Numbered from the stretch's first letter, positions 1 through 7,111 are shown. The stretch: 38,293 bases of DNA from Peptoniphilus stercorisuis (GCF_017874395.1 NZ_JAGGLJ010000017.1:1-38293); one strand, 5' to 3'. Notes: generated by a model not told the origin, from the sequence alone. Numbers and translations: made by a program.

Positions 1-81
1 TGCGGGAAAGAGGACTTGAACCCCCACTCCAATGGAACTAGATCCTAAGTCTAGCGCGTCTGCCAATTCCGCCACTCCCGC
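1..81 (-). tRNA. tRNA-Leu (anticodon UAG), first of two tandem copies
   Basis: Read on the minus strand the gene starts GCGGGAGTGGCGG and folds as a class II tRNA. The acceptor stem GCGGGAG pairs with TTCCCGC (one G-T wobble), a variable arm is present, and the T arm contains GGTTCAAGTCC. The anticodon loop is CTTAGGA, giving UAG for Leu CUN codons. Position 1 is the discriminator A; any CCA tail lies just outside the window. The sequence is identical to the copy at 156-239. Confidence 0.95.
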
Positions 82-94
82 ATGGAACATTAAT

Positions 95-123
95 ATTATA
101 TGTTTTTTTTATTCATTTGTAAA
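95..123 (-). promoter_or_regulatory. Sigma-70-type promoter of the first tRNA-Leu
   Basis: On the minus strand a TTTACA -35 box (118-123) is separated by exactly 17 bp, including an A8 run, from a perfect TATAAT -10 box (95-100). The tRNA 5' end lies about 14 nt downstream. Such a near-consensus promoter fits a highly expressed stable RNA gene. Confidence 0.8.
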
Positions 124-155
124 GAGTTTTTTAAAAATTAATTTAAAAAATATTC

Positions 156-239
156 TGGTGCGGGAAAGAGGACTTGAACCCCCACTCCAATGGAACTAGA
201 TCCTAAGTCTAGCGCGTCTGCCAATTCCGCCACTCCCGC
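156..239 (-). tRNA. tRNA-Leu (anticodon UAG), second tandem copy
   Basis: Identical in sequence to the copy at 1-81: same acceptor stem, CTTAGGA anticodon loop (UAG) and long variable arm. Here the 3' CCA is encoded (156-158 read in reverse). About 36 bp of spacer separates it from the promoter of the first copy, so each copy is an independent transcription unit or part of a tandem read-through pair. Confidence 0.95.
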
Positions 240-253
240 ATGGAACATTAATA

Positions 254-282
254 ATTATAAGTTTTTTTTGTTCATTTGTAAA
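254..282 (-). promoter_or_regulatory. Sigma-70-type promoter of the second tRNA-Leu
   Basis: Minus-strand TTTACA (277-282), 17 bp spacer (260-276) and TATAAT (254-259). The arrangement matches the promoter of the other copy, with only a few substitutions in the spacer and flanks, so the promoter was duplicated with the gene. Confidence 0.8.
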
Positions 283-347
283 GAGTTTTTTTGAAAAAAG
301 TTGAAATTTTTTAATAGTTACAACTTTATTACATAGGGCAAATACTA

Positions 348-376
348 TTTACAAAAGTGCTCTAGATTGCTAAACT
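348..376 (+). promoter_or_regulatory. Candidate promoter of the L,D-transpeptidase gene
   Basis: TTTACA (348-353), 17 bp spacer, TAAACT (371-376), 25 bp ahead of the start codon. The -35 is good and the -10 matches four of six bases; this is a sequence match only. Confidence 0.4.
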
Positions 377-400
377 TAAAAGGGTGTAGGAGGAATAATA

Positions 401-1789
401 ATGAAAAAAGCACTTAGATTTTCAGTTGTATTTATTCTTGCCATATTAATTTTAGTATATATAAGTGGAATTTATATATTTGGTAGAGTATTTCTTCCAA
501 ATACCTATGTAAATGACTTAGATGTAAGTCTTACTAAGACAAGTGATTTACATAAAACATATAATAATTCTTATAAAAATTTCGAGCTAGAGATTATAAA
601 AAGAGATGGTTCAGAAAAAATAAAGTCATCTAGTTTTGATTATAAAGATGAATTAGATGAAAAATCATATGTTGAGCAAAATCCATTTTATTGGTTTGTG
701 TCTTTTCTAGTTCCTAAACATTATAATTTAGAACACAATATAAGTATTGATAAGGATAAATTTAATAATGTTATAGAGAATTTAGAACTTTGGAAAGATG
801 AAGTAATAGAGCCACAAGATGCTAAAATAGTATACAAAAATAATAAGTTTGAAATTGAAGAAGAAATAAAAGGTAATAAATTAAACAAAGAGAAGTTAGT
901 TGAGAAGATACTTGATTATATTGATGAGTCTAAGAAAAAATTAAACTTAGAAGAGGAAGAAATTTATTATAGTCCTGTTTTAACATCTAAAGATCCTGAA
1001 ATTATAGAAAAAGCTAAAAGGATGAATGAATTGAATTCTTTTACTATAACTTATGATTTTGATGATAGAAAAGAAGTCCTTCAAAATGAGGAACTTTTAA
1101 GTTTATATATGGAAAATGAAAATAAAGATTTAGTTCCAAATATAGAAAAAGCTAGGGAATATATATTATCTTTATCAAAAAAATACGATACTTTTAAGAA
1201 AACTAGAACTTTTCAAACAACAGATAAGGGAATTGCAGAAATTCAAGGTGGAATTTATGGTTGGAGTACTGATATAGAAAAAAGTACAGAGGAACTTGTA
1301 AAGGCTCTTGAAGGGACTAAAACAGTAGAGATAAAACCACAATATAAATTAGATGCACAGTCTAGAAAAGTAAATGATATAGGGAATTCCTATGTTGAAA
1401 TAGATATTGCAAGACAACATATGTGGATATATAGAGATGGGAATTTAGTACTTGAAACAGATATAGTAACAGGAAATCCAAATAAGGGAAATGGAACACC
1501 AACAGGAGTTGGGAAAATTTGGTCAAGGGAAAGAGATAGATATTTATCAGGTGAGGGATATAAATCTCATGTAAATTATTGGTTGCCATTTAATTGGTCA
1601 GGATGTGGAATACATGATTCTTCATGGAGATCTGATTATGGTAAAAATATATATTTATCAAGGGGATCTCATGGTTGTGTAAATACACCTCCTTCATTAA
1701 TGCCAAAATTTTATGAAAATACTTTCCATGGAATGCCAGTTGTAGTATATGATTCAAATACGCAGATAATATCTAGTGAAAATAAGTAG
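401..1789 (+). CDS. L,D-transpeptidase (YkuD domain), membrane anchored
   Basis: Cell-wall enzyme that forms 3-3 peptidoglycan cross-links or attaches proteins to peptide stems. The 462-residue protein has an N-terminal membrane anchor (about residues 7-29), a long middle region of the peptidoglycan-binding-4 type seen in Ldtfm-like enzymes, and a C-terminal YkuD domain from about residue 330. That domain ends in the signature S-H-G-C-V-N with catalytic Cys426 and His424, and contains the usual G-x-x-x-G-N-G-T-P-T-G stretch. Length and layout match Enterococcus faecium Ldtfm (about 466 residues, from memory). The ATG follows a strong AGGAGG site at 8 nt. It is monocistronic: tRNAs lie upstream on the other strand and a terminator overlaps the stop codon. 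Family assignment is secure; the exact reaction (cross-linking versus protein attachment) is not. Confidence 0.9.
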   Translation: MKKALRFSVVFILAILILVYISGIYIFGRVFLPNTYVNDLDVSLTKTSDLHKTYNNSYKNFELEIIKRDGSEKIKSSSFDYKDELDEKSYVEQNPFYWFVSFLVPKHYNLEHNISIDKDKFNNVIENLELWKDEVIEPQDAKIVYKNNKFEIEEEIKGNKLNKEKLVEKILDYIDESKKKLNLEEEEIYYSPVLTSKDPEIIEKAKRMNELNSFTITYDFDDRKEVLQNEELLSLYMENENKDLVPNIEKAREYILSLSKKYDTFKKTRTFQTTDKGIAEIQGGIYGWSTDIEKSTEELVKALEGTKTVEIKPQYKLDAQSRKVNDIGNSYVEIDIARQHMWIYRDGNLVLETDIVTGNPNKGNGTPTGVGKIWSRERDRYLSGEGYKSHVNYWLPFNWSGCGIHDSSWRSDYGKNIYLSRGSHGCVNTPPSLMPKFYENTFHGMPVVVYDSNTQIISSENK

Positions 1790-1815
1790 GAATATTCCTG
1801 CTTATTTTTCTTTTA
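1781..1815 (+). terminator. Rho-independent terminator of the L,D-transpeptidase gene
   Basis: Stem AATAAG-AGGAAT pairing with ATTCCT-CTTATT, with a single T/G mismatch, followed by TTTTCTTTT. The left arm includes the stop codon. Confidence 0.75.
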
Positions 1816-1866
1816 TGTAGGAATTTTAATAAAATGCACTAATTATATGTAAATTCGAAAAAATGT

Positions 1867-1895
1867 TTGCATTTAAATTAACAATATGATAATAT
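1867..1895 (+). promoter_or_regulatory. Candidate promoter of the ribU leader
   Basis: TTGCAT (1867-1872), 17 bp spacer, TAATAT (1890-1895), with a TG one base upstream of the -10 (extended -10 style). It lies just ahead of the FMN riboswitch, where the promoter must be. Confidence 0.4.
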
Positions 1896-1920
1896 CTATT
1901 TAGAAAAAAATATAAATAAA

Positions 1921-2034
1921 TATCTTCAGGGCGAGGTGAGAATCCTTGACCGGTGGTATAGCCCACGAGTCTATTTTAGACATGAACTGGTTAAATTCCA
2001 GTGCCGACAGTATAGTCTGGATGAAAGAAGGTTG
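1921..2034 (+). ncRNA. FMN riboswitch (RFN element) controlling ribU
   Basis: The conserved FMN aptamer blocks appear in order: TATCTTCAGGGC, GAGGTGAGAATCC, GACCGGTGGTATAGCCC, ACGAGTC, a variable hairpin, CTGGTTAAATTCCAGTGCC, GACAGTATAGTCTGGATGAA and the closing AGAAGG. These match the RFN consensus almost base for base. The next gene is a riboflavin transporter, the usual target. Binding of FMN normally represses, here through the terminator at 2057-2080 and possibly also by masking the ribosome-binding site. Confidence 0.97.
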
Positions 2035-2056
2035 CGATTTGTTTAGACGCAATTTT

Positions 2057-2080
2057 TGCCCCGAAGTAGGGCATTTTTTT
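2057..2080 (+). terminator. Riboswitch expression-platform terminator
   Basis: TGCCC (2057-2061), a 7-nt loop and GGGCA (2069-2073), followed immediately by T7. The GGGCAT arm can instead pair with ATGCCC at 2081-2086, which would place the U-run in a loop, so two exclusive folds are possible. Confidence 0.75.
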
Positions 2081-2111
2081 ATGCCCCAAAAAGTCTTTGG
2101 GAGGATTGTTT

Positions 2112-2717
2112 ATGAATAAAGTAAATAGTAGAAATAATTCAAATGTCAGAGTTATGACAAAAGTTGGAATGCTTGGAGCAATAGCATTTATATTGATGTA
2201 TTTTCAATTTCCATTAGCATTTATAGCTCCTTCATTTATGCAAGTTGATATTGCAGATTTACCTGTTTTAATAGGATCTTTTGCATTAGGACCAATTCCT
2301 GCAATATTAATTTCAGCAATAAAAAATATACTACATTTAGCTATAAAGGGAACATCAACAGGTGGTGTAGGTGAACTTTCAAACTTTATAGTAAGTAGTG
2401 TTTTTGCAGTTACAGCAGGAATTATATATAAGAAAAAAAGAACATTTAAAGGAGCAATTGTAGGGCTATTTATAGGAACTATTGTAATGACAATTACTGC
2501 TTTAATTTCAAATTACTTTTTTATATTTCCACTTTATGCAAAATTAATGCCAATGGAGGCAATAATTAATGCAGGTGCAGCAATAACAAGTAGAATTACT
2601 GATTTATGGAGTTTAATGATATATTCTGTACTTCCTTTTAATTTATTAAAGGGTTTTATAACATCAGTAGTGACTATATTAATATATAAGAGAGTAAGTC
2701 CAATATTTAAAAATTAA
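2112..2717 (+). CDS. ribU: Riboflavin ECF transporter S-component RibU
   Basis: Substrate-binding membrane subunit that captures riboflavin and works with the shared ECF module (EcfA, EcfA', EcfT), which is not in this window. The 201-residue protein has about six hydrophobic segments. It carries the RibU-type signature after the second helix: F-A-L-G-P-I-P, then I-K-N-x-x-H-L, then K-G-T-S-T-G-G-V-G-E-L. The start is ATG 2112, because GGGAGGA at 2099-2105 lies at the right distance; an in-frame TTG at 2097 overlaps that site and is rejected. Control by FMN through the upstream riboswitch is expected: low flavin turns uptake on. A terminator follows, so the gene stands alone. The family is clear from both the sequence and the riboswitch. 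Confidence 0.96.
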   Translation: MNKVNSRNNSNVRVMTKVGMLGAIAFILMYFQFPLAFIAPSFMQVDIADLPVLIGSFALGPIPAILISAIKNILHLAIKGTSTGGVGELSNFIVSSVFAVTAGIIYKKKRTFKGAIVGLFIGTIVMTITALISNYFFIFPLYAKLMPMEAIINAGAAITSRITDLWSLMIYSVLPFNLLKGFITSVVTILIYKRVSPIFKN

Positions 2718-2732
2718 AAATTGTTTATTATA

Positions 2733-2762
2733 AAAGCTGTCTTTTGGCAGCTTTTTTCTTTT
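2733..2762 (+). terminator. Rho-independent terminator after ribU
   Basis: Nine-base-pair stem AAAGCTGTC / GGCAGCTTT with a TTTT loop, followed by TTTCTTTT. Confidence 0.85.
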
Positions 2763-2979
2763 ATGTAATTATAAAAACTTTATTTGGGTATTTAATTACT
2801 AATGAAGTATTATGACTTTGTAAATTATTATAGATTATATAGATATATTAAAAAGGAAGATGTAGTAGATATTTATGTTAGAGAAAGGAAATTTTTATAT
2901 TGATATAATTAAAAATATTATATAGTTAAATAAATTGTTTTTTATAGATAAAAAATAGTTTTATTTTAAGAGGGGTTTT

Positions 2980-3459
2980 ATGCTAAAAACTAGGAAAAAT
3001 AGTGTTTTATCTATTGTTATAGTTTTTTTTCTTATAATAAATTATTTTTTATTACACTTTTCTTTTAAGGAAAAAAATGTTATTACAAATTACATAATGG
3101 AATATTATAATGAACTTTTAGATGAGAAACAGAATATTTCAAGTAGTTATACTAACTTTAATAAATATTATCTAGATAAATATGAGGAATATTTAACTAA
3201 GGATTTAGAGGAGAAGTTAATAGAAAGTGGAGAGATGCCAAATATTGATTTATTAAATTATGGAAGAGAAAATAAGATTAAGTCAATTGATTTAAATAAT
3301 ATAATATTTATCAAAAGAGATAAAAATATTTATGAGGTCAAATATGATTTAGTTTTAAAAGATAATGAAAAGAAGATAAAACTAATTAATAAAGAAGAAA
3401 TTTATTATTTAAAAAAAGAAAATAATAAGTTTAAAATAGATTATATTAAGAAATTATAA
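2980..3459 (+). CDS. Membrane-anchored protein of unknown function (paralog of the next gene)
   Basis: I do not recognise a named family. The 159-residue protein has a short basic N-terminus and one hydrophobic segment (about residues 10-27), then a charged extracytoplasmic domain rich in Lys, Asp, Asn and Tyr. It aligns along its length with the product of 3519-4046. Shared features are Y-L-T-K-x-L / F-L-T-N-K-L, M-P-N-I-D-L-L-N-Y-G versus I-P-N-F-D-L-I-N-Y-G, then I-Y-x-x-K-Y-x-L-V and a closing K-I-D-Y-I. The domain is small, with an alpha-then-beta feel, and might be NTF2-like or a lipoprotein-like fold, but that is a guess. GAGGGG just upstream serves as the ribosome-binding site. It ends in its own palindromic terminator. 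Confidence 0.75.
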   Translation: MLKTRKNSVLSIVIVFFLIINYFLLHFSFKEKNVITNYIMEYYNELLDEKQNISSSYTNFNKYYLDKYEEYLTKDLEEKLIESGEMPNIDLLNYGRENKIKSIDLNNIIFIKRDKNIYEVKYDLVLKDNEKKIKLINKEEIYYLKKENNKFKIDYIKKL

Positions 3460-3488
3460 GAGTAGATATCTACTCTTTTTTCTTTTTA
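3458..3488 (+). terminator. Terminator between the two paralogs
   Basis: A perfect 20-base palindrome (3458-3477; half-site AAGAGTAGAT) overlaps the stop codon and runs into TTTTCTTTTT. The same half-site recurs in the terminator after the second paralog (4051-4080). Confidence 0.85.
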
Positions 3489-3518
3489 ATTATGCTAAAA
3501 TTGAAGTTGGAGGTTGAT

Positions 3519-4046
3519 ATGGAAAGAAAAAAATCAATATTTTTAAAAATTGTAATAGTATTACTTATTGTATTAAATGTATTTTGGTATTTTAAATCTC
3601 AAGAGGATACTAGTTTTATTGAGGATTATTTAAATATGTATTATTCTCAAGTAACTTTTAAGGAAGATACATTATTAGAGCTTCAAGAAGAAATATCTGA
3701 TTCTCAGTTTAATGAGGATAGTAGTGAGACTAAGTTTTCAATATATCAAAAACAATATAGTAAATTTTTAACGAATAAACTTTTAAATGATTTTTCAAAT
3801 CATGGACAAATTCCAAATTTTGATTTAATTAATTATGGTATTAAAAATAATATTAATGATTTTAATATTAAAGATTTAAGTATTAAGAAAAAAGAGGGAA
3901 GTATTTATAGTATTAAATATAATTTAGTAATAATTAATGATAAAGAAGATGAAAAGATTCTAAATTATAATCAAATTTATAAACTTAAAAAAGAGCAAGG
4001 TATTTTAAAAATAGATTATATTGGTGAGGAAGTTGGAAATAAGTAA
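3519..4046 (+). CDS. Membrane-anchored protein of unknown function (second paralog)
   Basis: Paralog of the product of 2980-3459 and of equally unknown function. The 175-residue protein has a basic start (MERKKS), one membrane segment (about residues 8-25) and a charged outer domain. The C-terminal half shows the shared I-P-N-F-D-L-I-N-Y-G motif, I-Y-S-I-K-Y-N-L-V and L-K-I-D-Y-I. It is longer than its neighbour by an acidic insert (roughly residues 60-75, E-E-I-S-D-S-Q-F-N-E-D). The start is ATG 3519, because GGAGG at 3509-3513 is 5 nt upstream; an in-frame ATG at 3492 has no ribosome-binding site. It sits 40 bp after the first paralog's terminator, so a separate promoter or leaky termination is needed. 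Confidence 0.75.
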   Translation: MERKKSIFLKIVIVLLIVLNVFWYFKSQEDTSFIEDYLNMYYSQVTFKEDTLLELQEEISDSQFNEDSSETKFSIYQKQYSKFLTNKLLNDFSNHGQIPNFDLINYGIKNNINDFNIKDLSIKKKEGSIYSIKYNLVIINDKEDEKILNYNQIYKLKKEQGILKIDYIGEEVGNK

Positions 4047-4050
4047 TAAA

Positions 4051-4080
4051 AAAAAGAGTAGATTATCTACTCTTTTTTTA
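4051..4080. terminator. Bidirectional terminator between the paralog gene and L25
   Basis: A 12-bp perfect stem (AAAAAGAGTAGA / TCTACTCTTTTT, loop TTA) with an A-run on the left and a T-run on the right. It can end both the plus-strand gene at 3519-4046 and the minus-strand mnmA-L25 unit. The core matches the terminator at 3458-3488. Confidence 0.85.
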
Positions 4081-4091
4081 TTCTAAATTAA

Positions 4092-4730
4092 TTATTCAGC
4101 GTCTTCTTCAGTTTCTTCTACTGTAGGAACTGCTGCTGCATCAACATCAGCAACTTCTTCTTCTTCAATTTCTTGAACTTCTTGTAGAGTTGCTACAGCT
4201 TCATCAAGTTCGATAAAGATTTCGATTTTGTCATTATTTGCAATATCAAGATCTTTAACTTCTTTAACATCTCCTATTTCCATGTCGCTAACATTTACCA
4301 TAGCTTCACTTGGTAGGTCTATTGGAAGACATTCAACTTCAATTTCATCAATAACTTGAATTAAGTTAGATGGTTGAACTTTAATGTCGTCTTTTCCTTC
4401 AAGAACAACTGGAATAGTAACTTTTAATTTTTCGCTCATATCTACTAAGAATAGATCAAAGTGAAGAATTTGGTTTTTAAATGGATGTCTTTGAAGATCT
4501 TTAAATAGAACCATTGAAGTTTCTCCATCAACATTGATTTCAAAAATATTTGAAGTTCCCATTAATTCGTAAATTTTAACAAGATCTTTTTGAGGAACTG
4601 TTACGTTGTAAGGTTCTGAACCTTTTGAATAAACAACTCCTGGAACTAGTCCTTCTTGTCTTAATTTGTCAACTTTGTTTTTACCTACTTCTTCTCTTTT
4701 TGTAAGAGCTAATGTAATTGTATCTGCCAT
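4092..4730 (-). CDS. rplY: 50S ribosomal protein L25, long CTC form
   Basis: Binds 5S rRNA in the large subunit; the long form with an extra C-terminal domain is the general-stress protein Ctc/TL5 type. The 212-residue protein opens with the L25 domain (residues 1-92: K-R-E-E-V-G-K-N-K, L-R-x-E-G-L-V-P-G-V-V-Y, and later H-x-D-L). The beta-rich TL5 C-terminal domain follows (about 95-185), and the protein ends in a strongly acidic tail of about 30 residues (E-E-E-E-V-A-D-V-D, E-E-T-E-E-D-A-E). GGAGGT precedes the ATG. It lies 24 nt downstream of mnmA in the same direction, so the two are probably co-transcribed, and it shares a bidirectional terminator with the opposite gene. Confidence 0.95.
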   Translation of the reverse strand: MADTITLALTKREEVGKNKVDKLRQEGLVPGVVYSKGSEPYNVTVPQKDLVKIYELMGTSNIFEINVDGETSMVLFKDLQRHPFKNQILHFDLFLVDMSEKLKVTIPVVLEGKDDIKVQPSNLIQVIDEIEVECLPIDLPSEAMVNVSDMEIGDVKEVKDLDIANNDKIEIFIELDEAVATLQEVQEIEEEEVADVDAAAVPTVEETEEDAE

Positions 4731-4754
4731 ATTTATACCTCCAAATTTAGAATA

Positions 4755-5825
4755 CTATTTTATAATACCTGAACCTAAACAAATATCATCTTGATAAAAT
4801 ACACACACTTGTCCTGGTGTGACACCTTTAAGTGGTGTTTTCAAAGTAACATGTAAATCTCCATTAGATTCTTCTGTTACTACCATATCTTCATCTTTTG
4901 CTCTGTATCTTATCTTTCCTTTACATTCTAAAGGAAAACTTGGTTTTTCTGTAATCCAAAATGGATCTTCACAGTAAAACTCATCTTTGTATAGGGCAGG
5001 GTTTTTAACGCCTTGTGCAACGATTAGTCGATTATTTTTTAAGTCTTTATCTGCAACAAAGAAAGGTTCCCCACTGCCAACTCCACCAATTCCAATGCCA
5101 CGTCTTTGTCCTATGGTGTAGTGCATTAATCCTGAATGTTTTCCAAGATATTCTCCATCTACAGAATAGATATCTCCTTCTTTAGTAAAAAGAAATTGGT
5201 CTAAGAATTCATTGAAATTTCTCTCACCGATAAAGCAAATTCCAGTGGAATCTTTTTTATTAGCTGTTGCAAGATTATTTTCTTCTGCAATTCTTCTAAC
5301 TTCAGACTTATCCATTTCACCAATAGGAAATAGTGTCTTAGCTAGAGCTTCTTCTTTTACACGAGATAAAAAGTAACTTTGATCTTTGTTTTGATCAAGT
5401 CCTTTTAAAAGATATGTTTTGCCATTTTCTGTTTTAGTTCTAGCATAATGGCCCATAGCAATATAGTCCGTGTCAAATTTCATGGCAAAGTCTAAAAAGG
5501 CTTTGAACTTAATTTCTGTATTGCACATAACATCGGGATTCGGTGTTCTACCTTTTTTATATTCTGATAGAAAATAAGAAAATACATTGTCTCTATATTC
5601 TTTTTCAAAATTAACAGTATAATACTTTATACCAAGTTCACCACATACTCTTACAACATCAAGATAGTCATCTGTTGCTGTACATACGCCGTCATCTTCG
5701 TCCTCATCCCAATTTTTCATAAAAACTGCAGTTACGTCATAACCTTGTTCTTTTAGTAGAAGTGCGCATACTGAAGAGTCAACTCCTCCACTCATTCCGA
5801 GTACTACGCTTTTTGACTCTGTCAT
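4755..5825 (-). CDS. mnmA: tRNA-specific 2-thiouridylase MnmA
   Basis: Catalyses ATP-dependent 2-thiolation of U34 in tRNA Lys, Glu and Gln, with sulfur from a cysteine desulfurase relay. The 356-residue length is typical. The PP-loop S-G-G-V-D-S-S is at residues 12-18. The two catalytic cysteines are visible: Cys101 in P-D-V-M-C-N and Cys197 in T-G-I-C-F-I-G. The tRNA-recognition G-H-Y-A-R-T, the D-Q-S-Y-F-L loop and the Y-T-I-G-Q-R-R-G-I motif are also present, followed by the C-terminal beta barrel. The ATG has an AGGAGG site. It is first in a unit with L25, with a promoter at 5850-5878 divergent from apbE. All key residues are intact. Confidence 0.97.
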   Translation of the reverse strand: MTESKSVVLGMSGGVDSSVCALLLKEQGYDVTAVFMKNWDEDEDDGVCTATDDYLDVVRVCGELGIKYYTVNFEKEYRDNVFSYFLSEYKKGRTPNPDVMCNTEIKFKAFLDFAMKFDTDYIAMGHYARTKTENGKTYLLKGLDQNKDQSYFLSRVKEEALAKTLFPIGEMDKSEVRRIAEENNLATANKKDSTGICFIGERNFNEFLDQFLFTKEGDIYSVDGEYLGKHSGLMHYTIGQRRGIGIGGVGSGEPFFVADKDLKNNRLIVAQGVKNPALYKDEFYCEDPFWITEKPSFPLECKGKIRYRAKDEDMVVTEESNGDLHVTLKTPLKGVTPGQVCVFYQDDICLGSGIIK

Positions 5826-5849
5826 AAAAATCCTCCTAACTTTCTAACC

Positions 5850-5878
5850 ATTTTATAATTATACATTAGCTTTGTTAA
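5850..5878 (-). promoter_or_regulatory. Promoter of the mnmA-L25 unit
   Basis: Minus-strand TTAACA (5873-5878), 17 bp spacer, TAAAAT (5850-5855); both boxes match five of six consensus bases. It is located 25 bp from the mnmA start. Confidence 0.65.
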
Positions 5879-5889
5879 AAAATCTAGTT

Positions 5890-5902
5890 AAAATGCCATT
5901 TT
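5890..5902. promoter_or_regulatory. Palindrome between the divergent mnmA and apbE promoters
   Basis: AAAATG-C-CATTTT is a perfect 6-bp dyad around one base, placed between the two outward-facing -35 boxes. CTAG and TTTAACA/TGTTAAA elements add a weaker outer symmetry. It could be an operator for a regulator of both units; no regulator is identified. Confidence 0.35.
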
Positions 5903-5917
5903 ATTGCATTCTAGCCT

Positions 5918-5946
5918 TTAACAAGGACATAATGTAATATTATAAA
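5918..5946 (+). promoter_or_regulatory. Candidate promoter of apbE
   Basis: TTAACA (5918-5923), 17 bp spacer, TATAAA (5941-5946); five of six matches in each box. It leaves a leader of about 85 nt before the apbE start. Confidence 0.6.
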
Positions 5947-6037
5947 TAGAGTAAATTTATTAATTATACTTATATAGTTCTTAAGTATATCTTTATAAAC
6001 TAAATAATTAATGCTAATATATAATAGGTGATTTTAT

Positions 6038-7111
6038 ATGAAAAGAAAAGCATTTTTCAATATATTTTTTATATTTTCTTTAATTTTTTTAATTTCTTGT
6101 AAAAAAGAGAGTGTAGAAAAGTATGATATTGAGTTTTTTAATACTTTTGATACTGTCACTCATATAATAATTTATGATAGTGATAGTAAAAGGGCAAATA
6201 AAGAATTAGAAACTATGCATAATAGATTTAATGAACTTCATAAGATATATGATAAATATAATGACTATGAAGGATTAAATAATTTAAAGACTATTAATGA
6301 CAATGCAGGAATAGAGCCTGTAAAAGTAGATAAAGAACTATTTTATTTAATAGAGTATTCTCTAGATTCTTACAAAAATATTTCTAATAAAACAAATATT
6401 GCAATGGGACCTGTTGTAGATACTTGGAATAAATATAGAGAACTTTATGAAGCAGGAAAGACAAAGGAAGAAGTAGTAGAGTTATTAGGTAGTGAAATTC
6501 CAACTAAAAAAGAGTTAGATTTATCAAGACAGTACTTAAATGTTGATGATATTGTTTTAAATAAAGAAGATCAAACTGTCTATTTAAAGAAAAAAGATAT
6601 GCAATTAGATGTAGGAAGTGTTGCTAAGGGTTATGCAACAGAACTTGTTGCAAAAGAAGCTGAAGAAAGAGGAGTTAAATCTGAAATTATAAGTGCAGGT
6701 GGAAATGTAAGAGCTATTGGTGGACCAATAGATAGAGATTATTATAGTGTTGCAGTTCAAAATCCCTATAAAAACTCTAAAGAAGAGAAAGACTTTTTAA
6801 CAGTTTTAAAAATTAAGGGAAAATCTGTAGTGACAAGTGGAGATTATCAAAGATATTTTAAAGTAGATGATAAGAACTATTGCCATATTATTGATCCAGA
6901 AAGTTTAATGCCTGGAAATATTTACAGATCTGTTTCAGTAATTACAGAAGATTCTCTATTATGTGATTATTTATCAACATCACTTTTTCTAATGCCTTAT
7001 GAAGAGGGGAGAGAGCTTGCTGATAAATTAAATGTAGATGTAATTTGGGCCTTTCCAAATGGTGAAGTAAAAGTAACTGATGGAGCAAAGAAATTAATGG
7101 TGGAACAATGA
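6038..7111 (+). CDS. apbE: FAD:protein FMN transferase (ApbE), lipoprotein
   Basis: Transfers FMN from FAD to a Thr/Ser of extracytoplasmic flavoproteins such as RnfG/NqrC-type subunits. The 357-residue protein has a lipoprotein signal ending in L-I-S-C, with the lipid-attachment Cys21. Family motifs follow in order: F-F-N-T-F-D-T-V near residue 34; D-V-G-S-V-A-K-G-Y-A near 190, the core flavin/metal site; I-S-A-G-G-N-V-R near 218; T-S-G-D-Y-Q-R-Y; and H-I-I-D-P. The substrate flavoprotein is not in this window, although ribU nearby concerns the same cofactor. The ATG follows TAGGTGAT. The next gene overlaps it by 4 nt (ATGA), so the two are translationally coupled. Confidence 0.95.
   Translation: MKRKAFFNIFFIFSLIFLISCKKESVEKYDIEFFNTFDTVTHIIIYDSDSKRANKELETMHNRFNELHKIYDKYNDYEGLNNLKTINDNAGIEPVKVDKELFYLIEYSLDSYKNISNKTNIAMGPVVDTWNKYRELYEAGKTKEEVVELLGSEIPTKKELDLSRQYLNVDDIVLNKEDQTVYLKKKDMQLDVGSVAKGYATELVAKEAEERGVKSEIISAGGNVRAIGGPIDRDYYSVAVQNPYKNSKEEKDFLTVLKIKGKSVVTSGDYQRYFKVDDKNYCHIIDPESLMPGNIYRSVSVITEDSLLCDYLSTSLFLMPYEEGRELADKLNVDVIWAFPNGEVKVTDGAKKLMVEQ

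Larger units (their letters stand above)
1..293 (-). repeat. Tandem duplication of a tRNA-Leu plus promoter unit (about 158 bp period)
   Basis: Positions 1-135 and 159-293 align end to end. The tRNA bodies are identical, and the roughly 50 bp upstream (GGAACATTAAT, T8 tract, TTCATTTGTAAAGAG) are nearly identical with scattered changes. Divergence confined to the promoter spacer suggests an older duplication whose tRNA parts are held identical by selection or gene conversion. Confidence 0.85.

Noticed and set aside
4051-4080. The two AGAGTAGAT palindromes (3458-3488 and 4051-4080) as repeat units of a CRISPR-like or mobile array
   Set aside because: Only two copies exist, each directly after a gene and followed by T-runs, so they are terminators copied with the gene.
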